A stretch of 64,000 nt of DNA, from positions 1-64,000 of the forward strand of contig CAZBRO010000006.1 in NCBI GenBank assembly GCA_964494505.1, given 5' to 3'. The translations under genes were made by a program, and so were the position numbers. The notes beneath the pieces were generated by a model that was given only the letters and a program-made list of their open reading frames with translations, had not been told where the DNA came from and ran no database searches. The DNA comes from CAIYRG01 sp964494505 (GTDB taxonomy: Bacteria > Pseudomonadota > Alphaproteobacteria > Micropepsales > Micropepsaceae). Positions 9,494 through 17,163 of this stretch are shown here, in pieces; position 1 is the stretch's first letter; every line of letters begins with the position of its first letter.

Positions 9494-9762
9494 CGGTTTT
9501 TGTTGAAGCTGAATGCTGGATACCTTCCCGTTTTGTTCTTCCCGACTTTCATTAGTGTCGGTATCGGCATCGGCGCTATGCCGAGTTTCAGCTGATCGCG
9601 CTGCTTCGCATAATCCTCCAACATGCGGATGGCCTGAGGACCAGTAATAGCGGCCGCCTGATGTGGCGTGCAGCCAGCGTCGACGAGCGTTGCTGCGACA
9701 GACTCGCGCAAGAAGTAGGCCGCGACAAAAGCTCTCTTTAGCTGGGGATGAATGGGGGGCAC
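9481..9762 (-). pseudogene. Degenerate C-terminus of a tyrosine recombinase (phage-type integrase)
   Basis: The 93-codon frame contains RESVAATLVDAGCTPHQAAAITG followed by QAIRMLEDYAKQRDQ (broken here only for length). This matches the C-terminal region of phage-type integrases, where 'LRGTAATLLAEAGCTPHQIAAITGH' precedes the catalytic tyrosine. The invariant His after ITG is Pro here, the HDLR box is lost, and everything N-terminal is missing, so it cannot be active. The Tyr of the 'YAKQ' element may be the old nucleophile. The frame ends inside the 3' end of tRNA-Glu, which is the classical attachment position. I read it as the scar of an integrated element. Confidence 0.6.
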
Positions 9763-9850
9763 ACAGGGGTGGGGAAAGTGCCATCCAACTATGAGCGAGT
9801 CACATTCTCACGGAGTCGCGTCGCGCACCGTCGCACATCGAACATAGCCG

Positions 9851-10660
9851 TTATTTGCCGATGACCATCTGAAAAAACGTGATCACGATCTCGAACACAA
9901 TCAGCAAGACAATGATCAGTTCGAGCCGAAGAGAGCGCTCTGTGTCGATGATATCCGTAAATGCATTTGCAGTTTCGGTGATGACGCCAAGCTTGCGGTT
10001 CAGCAACCCAACCCGCTCCTTGAGTTCATATTCATCTTCCAGCCGACCATACAGCCGCTCAAGGTCCGGTCGGTCCCAGAGAACATCGGGCTTCTCGGCC
10101 ACTGCGACTCGCCCCGAAACGCGATGTTGCACCAGAAGCGCCTTGCCGATGTGACGTAGCATTGATCGCCGGCCGGCCGGAACGCGCCCATTCTCCGCAA
10201 GCTCACGAGCAATGGGCTCGATGACTTCAAAGACAGTTGCGACTTCGCCCTCGTCGTGGGCGAGCACCACGCTTTTAGCAAGCGCATCGGAGATAACAAG
10301 AAGCCGCTCCGGGGACATGGCTTTGATGCAAATCGCGCCTCGCGGCGAAATATGATCTTCATTATCCGCGGAAAGCTCGATTATAAAAGCCTCCTCATCG
10401 GGGATCGCGAATTTACCCTTCACACGCTGCGAAATGCTTTCCAGGAACTCGTTCTGCTCCGGCGGTGTCAAACCAATCAAGACGACAACCCCATATCGGA
10501 AAATGGTCACGACCCCGCCTCCTCCTGCGGGGAATGACAGCGGGTTGGTCGATAGGACGCGATCGTGTTCGAGGCCGCTGGTGTCGACGCGATCGCCAAC
10601 GAGAAGAGCCTTCGCCGTCGCACGGTTGCCGACCAACACGAGATTGGATGCTGCCTCCAT
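9851..10660 (-). CDS. RMD1/DUF155 family membrane protein
   Basis: A 269-residue protein of the RMD1/RMND1-Sif2 (DUF155) family. The family core is recognisable: IFRYGVVVLIGL, a region around AIPDEEAFIIELSAD, and the later LWDRPDLERLYGRLEDEYELKERVGLLNRKL segment with the predicted helical C-terminal part. The last 25 residues form one transmembrane helix (LELIIVLLIVFEIVITFFQM), giving a tail-anchored topology. Bacterial members have no firmly established biochemical function; mitochondrial relatives support translation. It lies within the accessory patch behind tRNA-Glu and could be cargo or an original resident. Confidence 0.8.
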   Translation of the reverse strand: MEAASNLVLVGNRATAKALLVGDRVDTSGLEHDRVLSTNPLSFPAGGGGVVTIFRYGVVVLIGLTPPEQNEFLESISQRVKGKFAIPDEEAFIIELSADNEDHISPRGAICIKAMSPERLLVISDALAKSVVLAHDEGEVATVFEVIEPIARELAENGRVPAGRRSMLRHIGKALLVQHRVSGRVAVAEKPDVLWDRPDLERLYGRLEDEYELKERVGLLNRKLGVITETANAFTDIIDTERSLRLELIIVLLIVFEIVITFFQMVIGK

Positions 10661-10904
10661 TGCGCAAGCTTATATTCGAATAGTGGCCCATCTAGGATTG
10701 CCTTCTCCCAGATGCGCCGTTGCCGTGCTCAAAGACACGATTGAAGGGCTTGCCGGTTACACACGCCCCCATATCTTGTGGCCACAAAATTGCTGTGGGT
10801 ATTTCCTGCGCGTCAAATTACGAGGCATACTGTTCTTGCGGCCATCGGCAGGCTGAGGTCGAACCGAACAAGTCTTTGCGCCGAGGCCCGAACTGAATCC
10901 GATC

Positions 10905-11095
10905 GCCCTCTGCCCTCCCACTCCACTGCAAACGGCCGCATCAGCACCGCCACGGCGTCATCTCGGGCGCCTGCCGCCGGTCCAGAATCGCCTCGACGAT
11001 CGGGCGCCAGCAGAGTCATCCGCAGGACGCGGCCGACACAGGGTGTCGTTGATCTTCCCAGCGGCGACAATTTCCTCGGCAATACGGGCTTCGCC
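10905..11095 (-). pseudogene. Frameshifted C-terminal relic of a large serine recombinase
   Basis: Pieces of one conserved domain appear in successive minus-strand frames: ARIAEEIVAAGKIND, then VGRVLRMTLLAPD, then IVEAILDRRQAPEMT, then VLMRPFAVEWEG. Stitched together they match the helix-turn-helix region that ends site-specific recombinases/resolvase-family invertases of rhizobia and relatives ('...VLRLTLLAPDIVEAIL.GRQP..MTLAVLMRPFPVEW'). At least three frameshifts are needed and the catalytic domain is absent, so this is a dead fragment. Together with the integrase relic it marks a decayed mobile region. Confidence 0.6.
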
Positions 11096-11399
11096 TGATC
11101 GTGTTTGATGAGAGGGTTTAGTTGGAAGGTCGCTTACAGACCCTACATACGGACGAGCTTGACAATTTCCCCTGATACCCTCAACTGATGCACAATCGGT
11201 TCGGAAATATCGCGTGTAGTCGGCAGGTACGGCCACGACGACTGAACCGATTAGCTCCAGTAATTGCGAGTGCTTTCTCGGAAACAGTTTCCGCACTGGG
11301 AATAGGTCATTTCGGACACGAGAATAGACGGCGCAAATTTCGCTGGGCCTGATTCACGCACTGCCTCTCGGGGCATACTTCACCTGCCGTCATCAAGGA
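11096..11399. other. Intergenic stretch between recombinase relic and DUF4167 gene
   Basis: About 300 nt with no supportable reading frame, probably further debris of the mobile region. An AAGGAG at 11394-11399 is the ribosome binding site of the short leader frame that follows. Confidence 0.4.
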
Positions 11400-11406
11400 G
11401 TGAGCC

Positions 11407-11433
11407 ATGCAGAATGGCACAAGACAATTATGA
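11407..11433 (+). CDS. Possible 8-codon leader peptide
   Basis: ATG at 11407 lies 7 nt after AAGGAG and encodes MQNGTRQL before a TGA that overlaps the ATG of the DUF4167 gene (ATGA). The arrangement suggests that ribosomes load here and couple into the downstream gene. There is no sequence signature beyond this geometry. Confidence 0.35.
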   Translation: MQNGTRQL

Positions 11434-11666
11434 ACACCCAACACCCAAAATCCTCGAGCCCTTTTGCTAAGCGCTCAAAGCGATGGACCCCGAATGTGGC
11501 TCACTCCGAGTTGAGAGGCTCTCATGATGCGAAAAGAAACTACGAGCGGTATCTTGCGCTAGCCCAAACCCAAGCTCAGGCAGGCGATAGGATCGGCGCA
11601 GAGAACTACTACCAGCATGCCGAACATTATTTCAGGTCGATGTCCTCGGACAGAGAAACGACTTGA
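11430..11666 (+). CDS. Short DUF4167-domain protein
   Basis: About 78 residues. It has the DUF4167 signature: RGSHDAKRNYERYLALAQTQ, then AGDRIGAENYYQHAEHYFRSM. Full-length DUF4167 proteins of alphaproteobacteria run to 150-250 residues with a long basic, Asn/Arg-rich tail and are thought to bind nucleic acid; here only the core is present. The preferred start is the ATG at 11430, which overlaps the stop of an 8-codon leader; a GTG at 11400 in frame has its Shine-Dalgarno sequence directly abutting and is less likely. It is probably a secondary, truncated paralogue rather than the housekeeping copy. Confidence 0.7.
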   Translation: MNTQHPKSSSPFAKRSKRWTPNVAHSELRGSHDAKRNYERYLALAQTQAQAGDRIGAENYYQHAEHYFRSMSSDRETT

Positions 11667-11703
11667 GCCGCGCTATGGAAGGCGATCTTCCGCCGCATTC
11701 GTA

Positions 11704-12000
11704 TCACCAAAGCTGTCTGCTGATCTCGACGCGCCGCAAACCGCCGACCCGTTTCATATCGGTAATCGAAGCCAGGAAGTCATGGAACTGGGCTTGGCGT
11801 TGAACGTCGTTCAGCGAGCGGTCTTGCAGGATCGACGTCCCTTTTTCGATGCTAGCTTCGACGAAAGATCGGGCCGTCTCGGTGGCATTGGCTTGGGGCA
11901 ATGCCATTGCCCCCGCGCCGATTGCTATCAAAGACAGAGAACCGACGATTCTGGGCGAAAGCTGGATGCCCGGGCGCTGCGTGGTATACGGGGTGTTCAT
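11704..12000 (-). CDS. Truncated MlaC/Ttg2D-like periplasmic protein
   Basis: A 98-residue protein with a signal peptide (hydrophobic SLSLIAIGAGAMAL, cleavage near ANATE). The mature part, ARSFVEASIEKGTSILQDRSL followed by RQAQFHDFLAS, matches the N-terminal quarter of MlaC/Ttg2D phospholipid-binding proteins. It stops at about half the family length, so the lipid-binding pocket cannot be complete. The start is taken at 12000 (AGGA 8 nt upstream). It follows the efflux pump gene by 54 nt in the same direction and may be co-transcribed. A full-length relative is encoded at 29837-30460. Confidence 0.6.
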   Translation of the reverse strand: MNTPYTTQRPGIQLSPRIVGSLSLIAIGAGAMALPQANATETARSFVEASIEKGTSILQDRSLNDVQRQAQFHDFLASITDMKRVGGLRRVEISRQLW

Positions 12001-12054
12001 TGTCGTATTCCTGTCCATAGAAGATGGGGATGAGTAGTAGCCAATTCGATCGCT

Positions 12055-13608
12055 TCAATGACCGAAATTTGGGCCGGTCACGCGCGTGGGTTTGGGCGCG
12101 AGCCAGATCGTGACGGCAGCGACCAGAAACAGGGCGGCGCAGCCGATGAAGACCTGATTGGTCGAGAGCACGATGGCCTGCCCCTGAAGGAGCTTGGTGA
12201 TCGCACCGACCGCCTGGTCGGAACTCATTCCGCTCGCGACGAGACTATCGATTGCGGACTCTGCGCCGTTCAGCGTGCCTGCGAGGTCCGCCTGATTCCG
12301 TGTCGCGCCGTTTTCCCAAACCGTATTGGCAATCGAGGTACCGAACGCGCCCGAGATGGTGCGGATGAAGTTCAGAAGCCCCGAAGCGCTCGCGGTTTCC
12401 TCTGGCTCGACACTGGCGAGCGCCATGGTGTTGATCGGCAGGACGAAGAGCGGCAGACCGATGCCCGACATCAGTGTTCCAATATCCACCTGCCAGAACG
12501 CCATGTCCGAGTTGGCGGCCCCGCGCCACAAGAAGGCGACGATTCCAAGCCATGTGACGCCAATGAAGATGAGCGCGCGCGGATCGACTTTGCTGGATAG
12601 AACGGCCGTCGGCGGCGCGAGCACGAGCGCCAGGATTCCCATCATGCCGCTGGCATAGCCGGCCCAGGTTGCGGTGTAGCCCATGTTGCTTTGGAGCCAG
12701 AGCGGCGTGAGTACATTGCTTGCATAGAAAGCGCCGAACACGAGCGCCATGGTCACCATCGACGTGGCAAAACCGCGATGGCGAAACACCTTCAGTGCGA
12801 CGATCGGTTCTGCTTCGGTCAATTCCCAGATCAGGAAGGTGGCGAAGCCGATAGCGGAAATAGTCGCGAGCGCGCAGATGATGGGCGATTCGAACCAGTC
12901 GTAGTCTTTTCCGAGATCCAGCATGATCTGCAGCGAACCCACCGCGACCACCAGAAGGCCCAAACCGATAAAATCGATTGGTTTCTTCACCGTCACGGTT
13001 TCTGACGATTTCAACAGACCGAAGATGATCGGCGCCGCGCCGAAGGCGATGGGCACGTTCACCCAGAAGATCGACGGCCAGCCGAGATTGTCGCAAAGTT
13101 GTCCCCCGAGAATGGGACCGGCGATGGGCGCTATCAGCGTCGTCATCGCCCACAGACCCAAGGCCGCCGGCTGATGCTTCTTGGGGAAGATATGCAGAAG
13201 AAGCGTTTGCGAAAGCGGCAGCAAAGGCCCACCCGCCACCCCCTGCAGCACGCGAAAGGTCACCAGCATGGCCAGACTCGAAGCCATTCCGCAAAGCGCG
13301 GAGCAGATTCCGAACCCGATCATCGCGGTGATGAAGACGCGCACGGTGCCGAAACGGGCGGCGAGCCAGCCGGTCAAAGGCACCGTGATGGCCTCGGCAA
13401 CCGAATAAGAGGTGAGAACCCAGGTGCCCTGACTGTTAGAGGCGCCCAGACCCCCGGCAATGTTCGGCACCGAGACATTAGCGATCGTCATGTCGAGAAC
13501 GGCGAGAAAATTTGCCGCGGCTAGCAGAATCCCCGCCGTCCACAGCAATGGACCGGAGAGCTTCAGGCCGGCGGGCCTAGTTCCAGGTGATATGTCTTGC
13601 GCGCTCAT
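12055..13608 (-). CDS. DHA2-family MFS multidrug efflux pump (EmrB-like)
   Basis: A 517-residue inner-membrane proton antiporter of the 14-helix DHA2 family. The diagnostic motif LDMTIANVSVPNIAGGLG (TM1) is followed by GTWVLTSYSVAEAITVPLTGWLAARFG, and later by LPLFVLPINTMALASVEPEETASASGLLNFIRT. The start at 13608 has AGGAG upstream and precedes TM1 by about 25 residues. It lies 29 nt downstream of the EmrA-like gene, with an outer-membrane channel gene further upstream, so the three make a tripartite drug exporter. The substrate is not predictable from sequence. Confidence 0.92.
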   Translation of the reverse strand: MSAQDISPGTRPAGLKLSGPLLWTAGILLAAANFLAVLDMTIANVSVPNIAGGLGASNSQGTWVLTSYSVAEAITVPLTGWLAARFGTVRVFITAMIGFGICSALCGMASSLAMLVTFRVLQGVAGGPLLPLSQTLLLHIFPKKHQPAALGLWAMTTLIAPIAGPILGGQLCDNLGWPSIFWVNVPIAFGAAPIIFGLLKSSETVTVKKPIDFIGLGLLVVAVGSLQIMLDLGKDYDWFESPIICALATISAIGFATFLIWELTEAEPIVALKVFRHRGFATSMVTMALVFGAFYASNVLTPLWLQSNMGYTATWAGYASGMMGILALVLAPPTAVLSSKVDPRALIFIGVTWLGIVAFLWRGAANSDMAFWQVDIGTLMSGIGLPLFVLPINTMALASVEPEETASASGLLNFIRTISGAFGTSIANTVWENGATRNQADLAGTLNGAESAIDSLVASGMSSDQAVGAITKLLQGQAIVLSTNQVFIGCAALFLVAAVTIWLAPKPTRVTGPNFGH

Positions 13609-13637
13609 GGATTTCACTCCTGATAGGATTCGAGGCG

Positions 13638-14807
13638 TCAGGATTGGGTATCGATCGTTGCGGTCATGGAGAGCCCGACGCGCAAGGGATGGGCTTTCAG
13701 ATCGGCCGGATCGAGCACGACGCGCACGGGCACACGTTGCACGACCTTGATCCAATTGCCGGTGGCGTTCTGAGCGGGAATGAGCGCAAAGGACGAGCCC
13801 GTTCCTCCCGAGAGCCCGACCACGCGCCCGTGAAACTTTACACGGCTGCCGTAAAGGTCGGAGGTGAGTTCGACTGTTTGCGATTTATGCACTTTGGAGA
13901 GCTGACCTTCCTTGAAGTTCGCATCCACATAGGCCTGTTCGATCGGGACGACGCTCATCAGCGGCGTCCCGGGCTGAACGCGCTGCCCCACCTGAACGTC
14001 GCGGCGGGCGATAATGCCACCGATCGGTGCCCGGACGATCGTGCGCTCCAGATCGACACGCGCCTGCTCGACGCGCGCGCGCGCGGTGGCTACTTCAGGA
14101 TTGGTGTCGACGGTGGTGCCGGCTGTCAGCACGAAATTGGATTTCAGCGTTCCGATCGCGGCCGCGTGGCTGGCAGCGGCTTGCGCTTGGTTAGCGCGCG
14201 CTGATTCGAGCGATGCTTCGGCCTGCTGGAATGCATTGCGCGCCCTCGTCAGTTCGTCGCCCGAAACCGAACCGGACGCTGCCAGAGCCTCGCGCCGTTG
14301 CAGATCGACGCGCGCGCGTTCGAGATCGGCTTGCGCGCCTTCGGTCTGCGCAGCCGCGCGGAGCTGGTCGGCTTCGTGCGCCGCCACTTGCGCGGAAAGG
14401 CCTTCGTCGTTGGCGAAATATCCCCTGACCCGCCGCTGGGCCTGACCGAGCGCCGCCTCGGCTTGCGCCAGGGCAAGCCGCGCATCGGTGTCGTCCAGCT
14501 CGACCAGCACATCGCCGGTATTCACGAAATCGGTATCGCTGAAATGGACGGCCTTGACCGGTCCCGCGATCTGGGGCGTCACCGATGCGGTCTCCGCCGA
14601 CACATAGGCGTTGTCGGTCGTTACATAACGCGAGCCGAAGAACTGCTCGTACCCGTAGTAGGCGGCACCGAGGAACAGTACCTTGCCGGCCAGCCCGAGC
14701 AGGAGAAGCTTGCGAAGTCTCTTACGCTTTGGTTGGGCAGGAACGGGATCGGGCGGCGCAATGGTTTGGCTGCCGTCAATTTCAGAACTGAGCAACGGTT
14801 TGTTCAC
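13638..14807 (-). CDS. HlyD/EmrA-family membrane fusion protein
   Basis: A 389-residue periplasmic adaptor. A cytoplasmic basic stretch (KRKRLRK) precedes one TM helix (about 34-55), then the biotinyl-lipoyl half-motifs (YVTTDNAYVSAETASVTPQIAG; GDVLVELDDTDARLAL), a long alpha-hairpin rich in Ala/Gln/Arg (about 115-240), and the beta-barrel region (TIVRAPIGGIIARRDVQVGQ; YVDANFKEGQLSKVHKSQTVEL). The organisation is that of EmrA. It connects the MFS pump to the NodT-type channel encoded in the same operon. Confidence 0.92.
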   Translation of the reverse strand: MNKPLLSSEIDGSQTIAPPDPVPAQPKRKRLRKLLLLGLAGKVLFLGAAYYGYEQFFGSRYVTTDNAYVSAETASVTPQIAGPVKAVHFSDTDFVNTGDVLVELDDTDARLALAQAEAALGQAQRRVRGYFANDEGLSAQVAAHEADQLRAAAQTEGAQADLERARVDLQRREALAASGSVSGDELTRARNAFQQAEASLESARANQAQAAASHAAAIGTLKSNFVLTAGTTVDTNPEVATARARVEQARVDLERTIVRAPIGGIIARRDVQVGQRVQPGTPLMSVVPIEQAYVDANFKEGQLSKVHKSQTVELTSDLYGSRVKFHGRVVGLSGGTGSSFALIPAQNATGNWIKVVQRVPVRVVLDPADLKAHPLRVGLSMTATIDTQS

Positions 14808-14840
14808 GACACGTCTCCCTTCAGGAATGAGTTGGAACGA

Positions 14841-15356
14841 TCAGGGTTGAAAATCGCCGGCGGTCGCCGGCGCGAATTCGGTAAGACTGTTGGGCCCGTC
14901 ATGCGTCCCGTCTGAGAACAGCACCGCGCCGGCTCCCCCTGTGGCGAAGCTTTTGGCAAACGCATCTTGCTGGATGCGGAACCGCATCATCGCGCTTTGA
15001 GATTCGGCCTGGACCCGTTGGATGCGGGCCCGCGCGGCGATCACGTCCGGATTCATGCCGATCACGGTGCCCGGCATGAACGAGCCGGATGCAGCTTTGC
15101 CATTGGCGGCGAGCGCTGACGTCACGAAGGGCGGATCGACCACTTGGACATAATGGACGTGATGCGCCATCGCCTCGCGCAAGCTGGCGAGAGCCGCATA
15201 GGCGAGATAGCTGGCCCCGAGCGCCAGCATGCAACCGGTAACGCCCGTCAGGAGCCGTTCGCGAGACGTCTTCTTCCTGTTTTCGACACGAATGACATCC
15301 GATGAGAACGTCGCGCCGTGAAACTCGAAATCGGGCGGAGCGAAATGCTTGTTCAT
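14841..15356 (-). CDS. Single-pass membrane protein, HlyD-like fragment in efflux operon
   Basis: A 171-residue protein of no named family. It has a cytoplasmic N-terminus, one TM helix (about residues 36-56), then a periplasmic part. A segment GTVIGMNPDVIAARARIQRVQAE is similar to GTTVDTNPEVATARARVEQARVD of the adjacent EmrA-like protein, so it may be a shortened, diverged copy of the adaptor's hairpin. It has its own ribosome binding site (GGAG) and lies between adaptor and channel genes, which suggests an accessory part of the exporter. It could equally be a remnant. The function is unknown. Confidence 0.6.
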   Translation of the reverse strand: MNKHFAPPDFEFHGATFSSDVIRVENRKKTSRERLLTGVTGCMLALGASYLAYAALASLREAMAHHVHYVQVVDPPFVTSALAANGKAASGSFMPGTVIGMNPDVIAARARIQRVQAESQSAMMRFRIQQDAFAKSFATGGAGAVLFSDGTHDGPNSLTEFAPATAGDFQP

Positions 15357-15437
15357 GATCGATCTCCTTTGGAACGGGCGAATGTCACGATTGGCGAAAT
15401 GCGCGAGCGATGAGCCCGAGCGCGATAGCGGAAATAC

Positions 15438-15542
15438 TCAGCGACAAGGGCATGGTCGTGAGGTGCCACAGCGCATCCACACCGGACGTGCAGGATGCGC
15501 TGATTGTTCTGCGGTCAGATCACGGATGCGACGGCTGCTCAT
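15438..15542 (-). CDS. Possible 34-residue peptide in efflux operon
   Basis: An ATG at 15542 stands 6 nt after a strong AAAGGAG and opens a 34-codon frame (starts MSSRRIRDL, Arg/Pro/Cys-rich end). An overlapping frame in the same interval ends in a hydrophobic stretch (SLSISAIALGLIARAF) without a good start, so a frameshifted small membrane protein is an alternative. Only the ribosome binding site supports it. Confidence 0.3.
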   Translation of the reverse strand: MSSRRIRDLTAEQSAHPARPVWMRCGTSRPCPCR

Positions 15543-15585
15543 GATGTGCTCCTTTCGAACAAGGGGTTTGGCGAACGAGAGGCTG

Positions 15586-17016
15586 TCAGGATTGGTATCC
15601 GCCGCCCAAGGCGCGTATGAGGGCGACGTCGAGGGCAAACTCGCGGGTTTCGAGATCGGCCACCGTGCGGCGATTGGCGATGAGCGAATCCTCCGCCGAT
15701 AGCACTTCGAGATAGGTGGCAAGGCCGCCCAGATAGCGGTTCTGGACGATCTGATAGGCGGCTTCCGATGCCGCGAGTGCGTCCCGGCTGGTGGAGAGCC
15801 TCGCCCCGAGCGCACGCGAGCTGGTGGCGACATCGGCCACGTCCTTCAGCGCCTGGCTGACCGTGCTGTCATAGACGGCAACGGAGGTATCGTATTCGGC
15901 ACGGGCGCCGCGGTAGGCGCCCTCGATCCTGCCCCCGCTGAAGATCGGCAGGCTTATTGCCGGCCCGAAGGTGGCGTATTCGGATGTCGACCGTGCGAGC
16001 GAACCTAGGCTGATCGAATTGATGCCCAGCATCGCCGACAGATTCACGTTCGGATAGAACTCGGCTTTCGCTGCATCGATGTTTCGCGCGGCAGCTTCGG
16101 CCCGAAGGCGTGCGGCGGCGACATCGGGCCTGCGACCGAGGAGATCGGCCTGCACATTGGCCGGGAGACCGAACGATCTGGCCGCCGGTGCCGGCCGCGC
16201 AATCGAAAGTGCCCGATCTGGGCCGGCGCCGATCAACGCGGCAATGCGATTGTTGGCCAGCGCGATTGTTTCTTCGAGACTAGCGAGTTGTGCTTGCGAG
16301 GCGGCGCGCCCCGATTCAGCACTCTTCACGGCGCCCTGATTTTCGAGGCCTTGCGACAGCCGCTCCGACAACAGTGCCGCCGTACCGTTGCGCACCCGCA
16401 GGGCATCCAATGCGGCATCGCGATCGGCATAAAGCTGCGCCAGATCGGCATAGGACGAGGCAATCGCCGTGGAGAGGGCGAGGCGCGCGGCGGCTGAATC
16501 GGCACGCGCCGCTTCCGCGGCCGAAGTCGCGGCCGCCAGGGAGGCTCGGTTCTTGTCCCAGAAATCAAGCTCGTAACTGAAGTTCAAACTCGCCCGCGTG
16601 AGGTTGTTCCCGCCATTGGGAATGAAAGAGGCGGCTTTGCCATCGGAGTTCAGCGTGAACTCGGTTGCCGAGCTGTTGGTCTGGGCTTGCGGCAGGAGCG
16701 CCGCGCCGGCCTGCTGGGCGGCGCTCTCGGCCTTGCGGAAGCGCGCTTCGGCCTCGGCAAGATTCGGCGAATTGGCGAGCCCCTCGTCGATGAGGGAAAT
16801 GAGTTGCGGGTCCTTATACCCGGTCCACCAGCGGTCGCCCGGCCATTCGGCTGCGGGTGCCCGGAACGTTTCCTGAGCGGTGTAGATCGCCACCGGCTTG
16901 GGACGCGGCAGCGGATCGAGTTCGGGAACCGCAGCGCAACCCGACAGCAGAACCGCCGACAGCAACAGTGCCGACTGGGAAGCGCTCCTCGGCCTTTTCA
17001 TGAGCAATGACAGCAT
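15586..17016 (-). CDS. NodT/OprM-family outer-membrane efflux lipoprotein
   Basis: Outer-membrane channel of the tripartite exporter, about 476 residues. The signal peptide ends in the lipobox LLSGCAA. The family's opening signature (W.GD.WW..Y.DPQL..LI.E.L..SPNL..AEAR) follows, and then two repeated outer-membrane-efflux domains, including LGRRPDVAAARLRAEAAARNIDAAKAEFYPN. The start at 17016 has GGGGG upstream; the ATG at 17034 lacks a ribosome binding site and coincides with the palindromic operator. First gene of the leftward operon. Confidence 0.92.
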   Translation of the reverse strand: MLSLLMKRPRSASQSALLLSAVLLSGCAAVPELDPLPRPKPVAIYTAQETFRAPAAEWPGDRWWTGYKDPQLISLIDEGLANSPNLAEAEARFRKAESAAQQAGAALLPQAQTNSSATEFTLNSDGKAASFIPNGGNNLTRASLNFSYELDFWDKNRASLAAATSAAEAARADSAAARLALSTAIASSYADLAQLYADRDAALDALRVRNGTAALLSERLSQGLENQGAVKSAESGRAASQAQLASLEETIALANNRIAALIGAGPDRALSIARPAPAARSFGLPANVQADLLGRRPDVAAARLRAEAAARNIDAAKAEFYPNVNLSAMLGINSISLGSLARSTSEYATFGPAISLPIFSGGRIEGAYRGARAEYDTSVAVYDSTVSQALKDVADVATSSRALGARLSTSRDALAASEAAYQIVQNRYLGGLATYLEVLSAEDSLIANRRTVADLETREFALDVALIRALGGGYQS

Positions 17017-17033
17017 CTTATCCCCCGTTCCCA

Positions 17034-17081
17034 TCGAGAACCCCGCGTTCTCGAAATTTCGCGTCGTGTGTATTCGAGAAC
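17034..17081. promoter_or_regulatory. Palindromic operator with third half-site between efflux operon and AraC gene
   Basis: TCGAGAAC (17034-17041), a 5-nt spacer and GTTCTCGA (17047-17054) form a perfect 8-bp inverted repeat. A third identical half-site TCGAGAAC lies at 17074-17081, exactly 40 nt (about four helical turns) from the first. The array sits immediately upstream of the channel gene and in front of the divergent AraC-type regulator, so it is the natural candidate binding site for that regulator. Confidence 0.6.
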
Positions 17082-17163
17082 CAGTTTTGCCGTCTTGACG
17101 GGGCGCGCCAATCGTTTGACGATTCACGCCAAGTTGCCAGATCGGGGGACTCTTGCGACCGTC

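Noticed and set aside
9437..9784. 115-codon minus-strand frame ending in LGESNPSCKIENLES
   Set aside because: The end is the familiar false translation of a tRNA gene; the integrase-like similarity is in the other frame.
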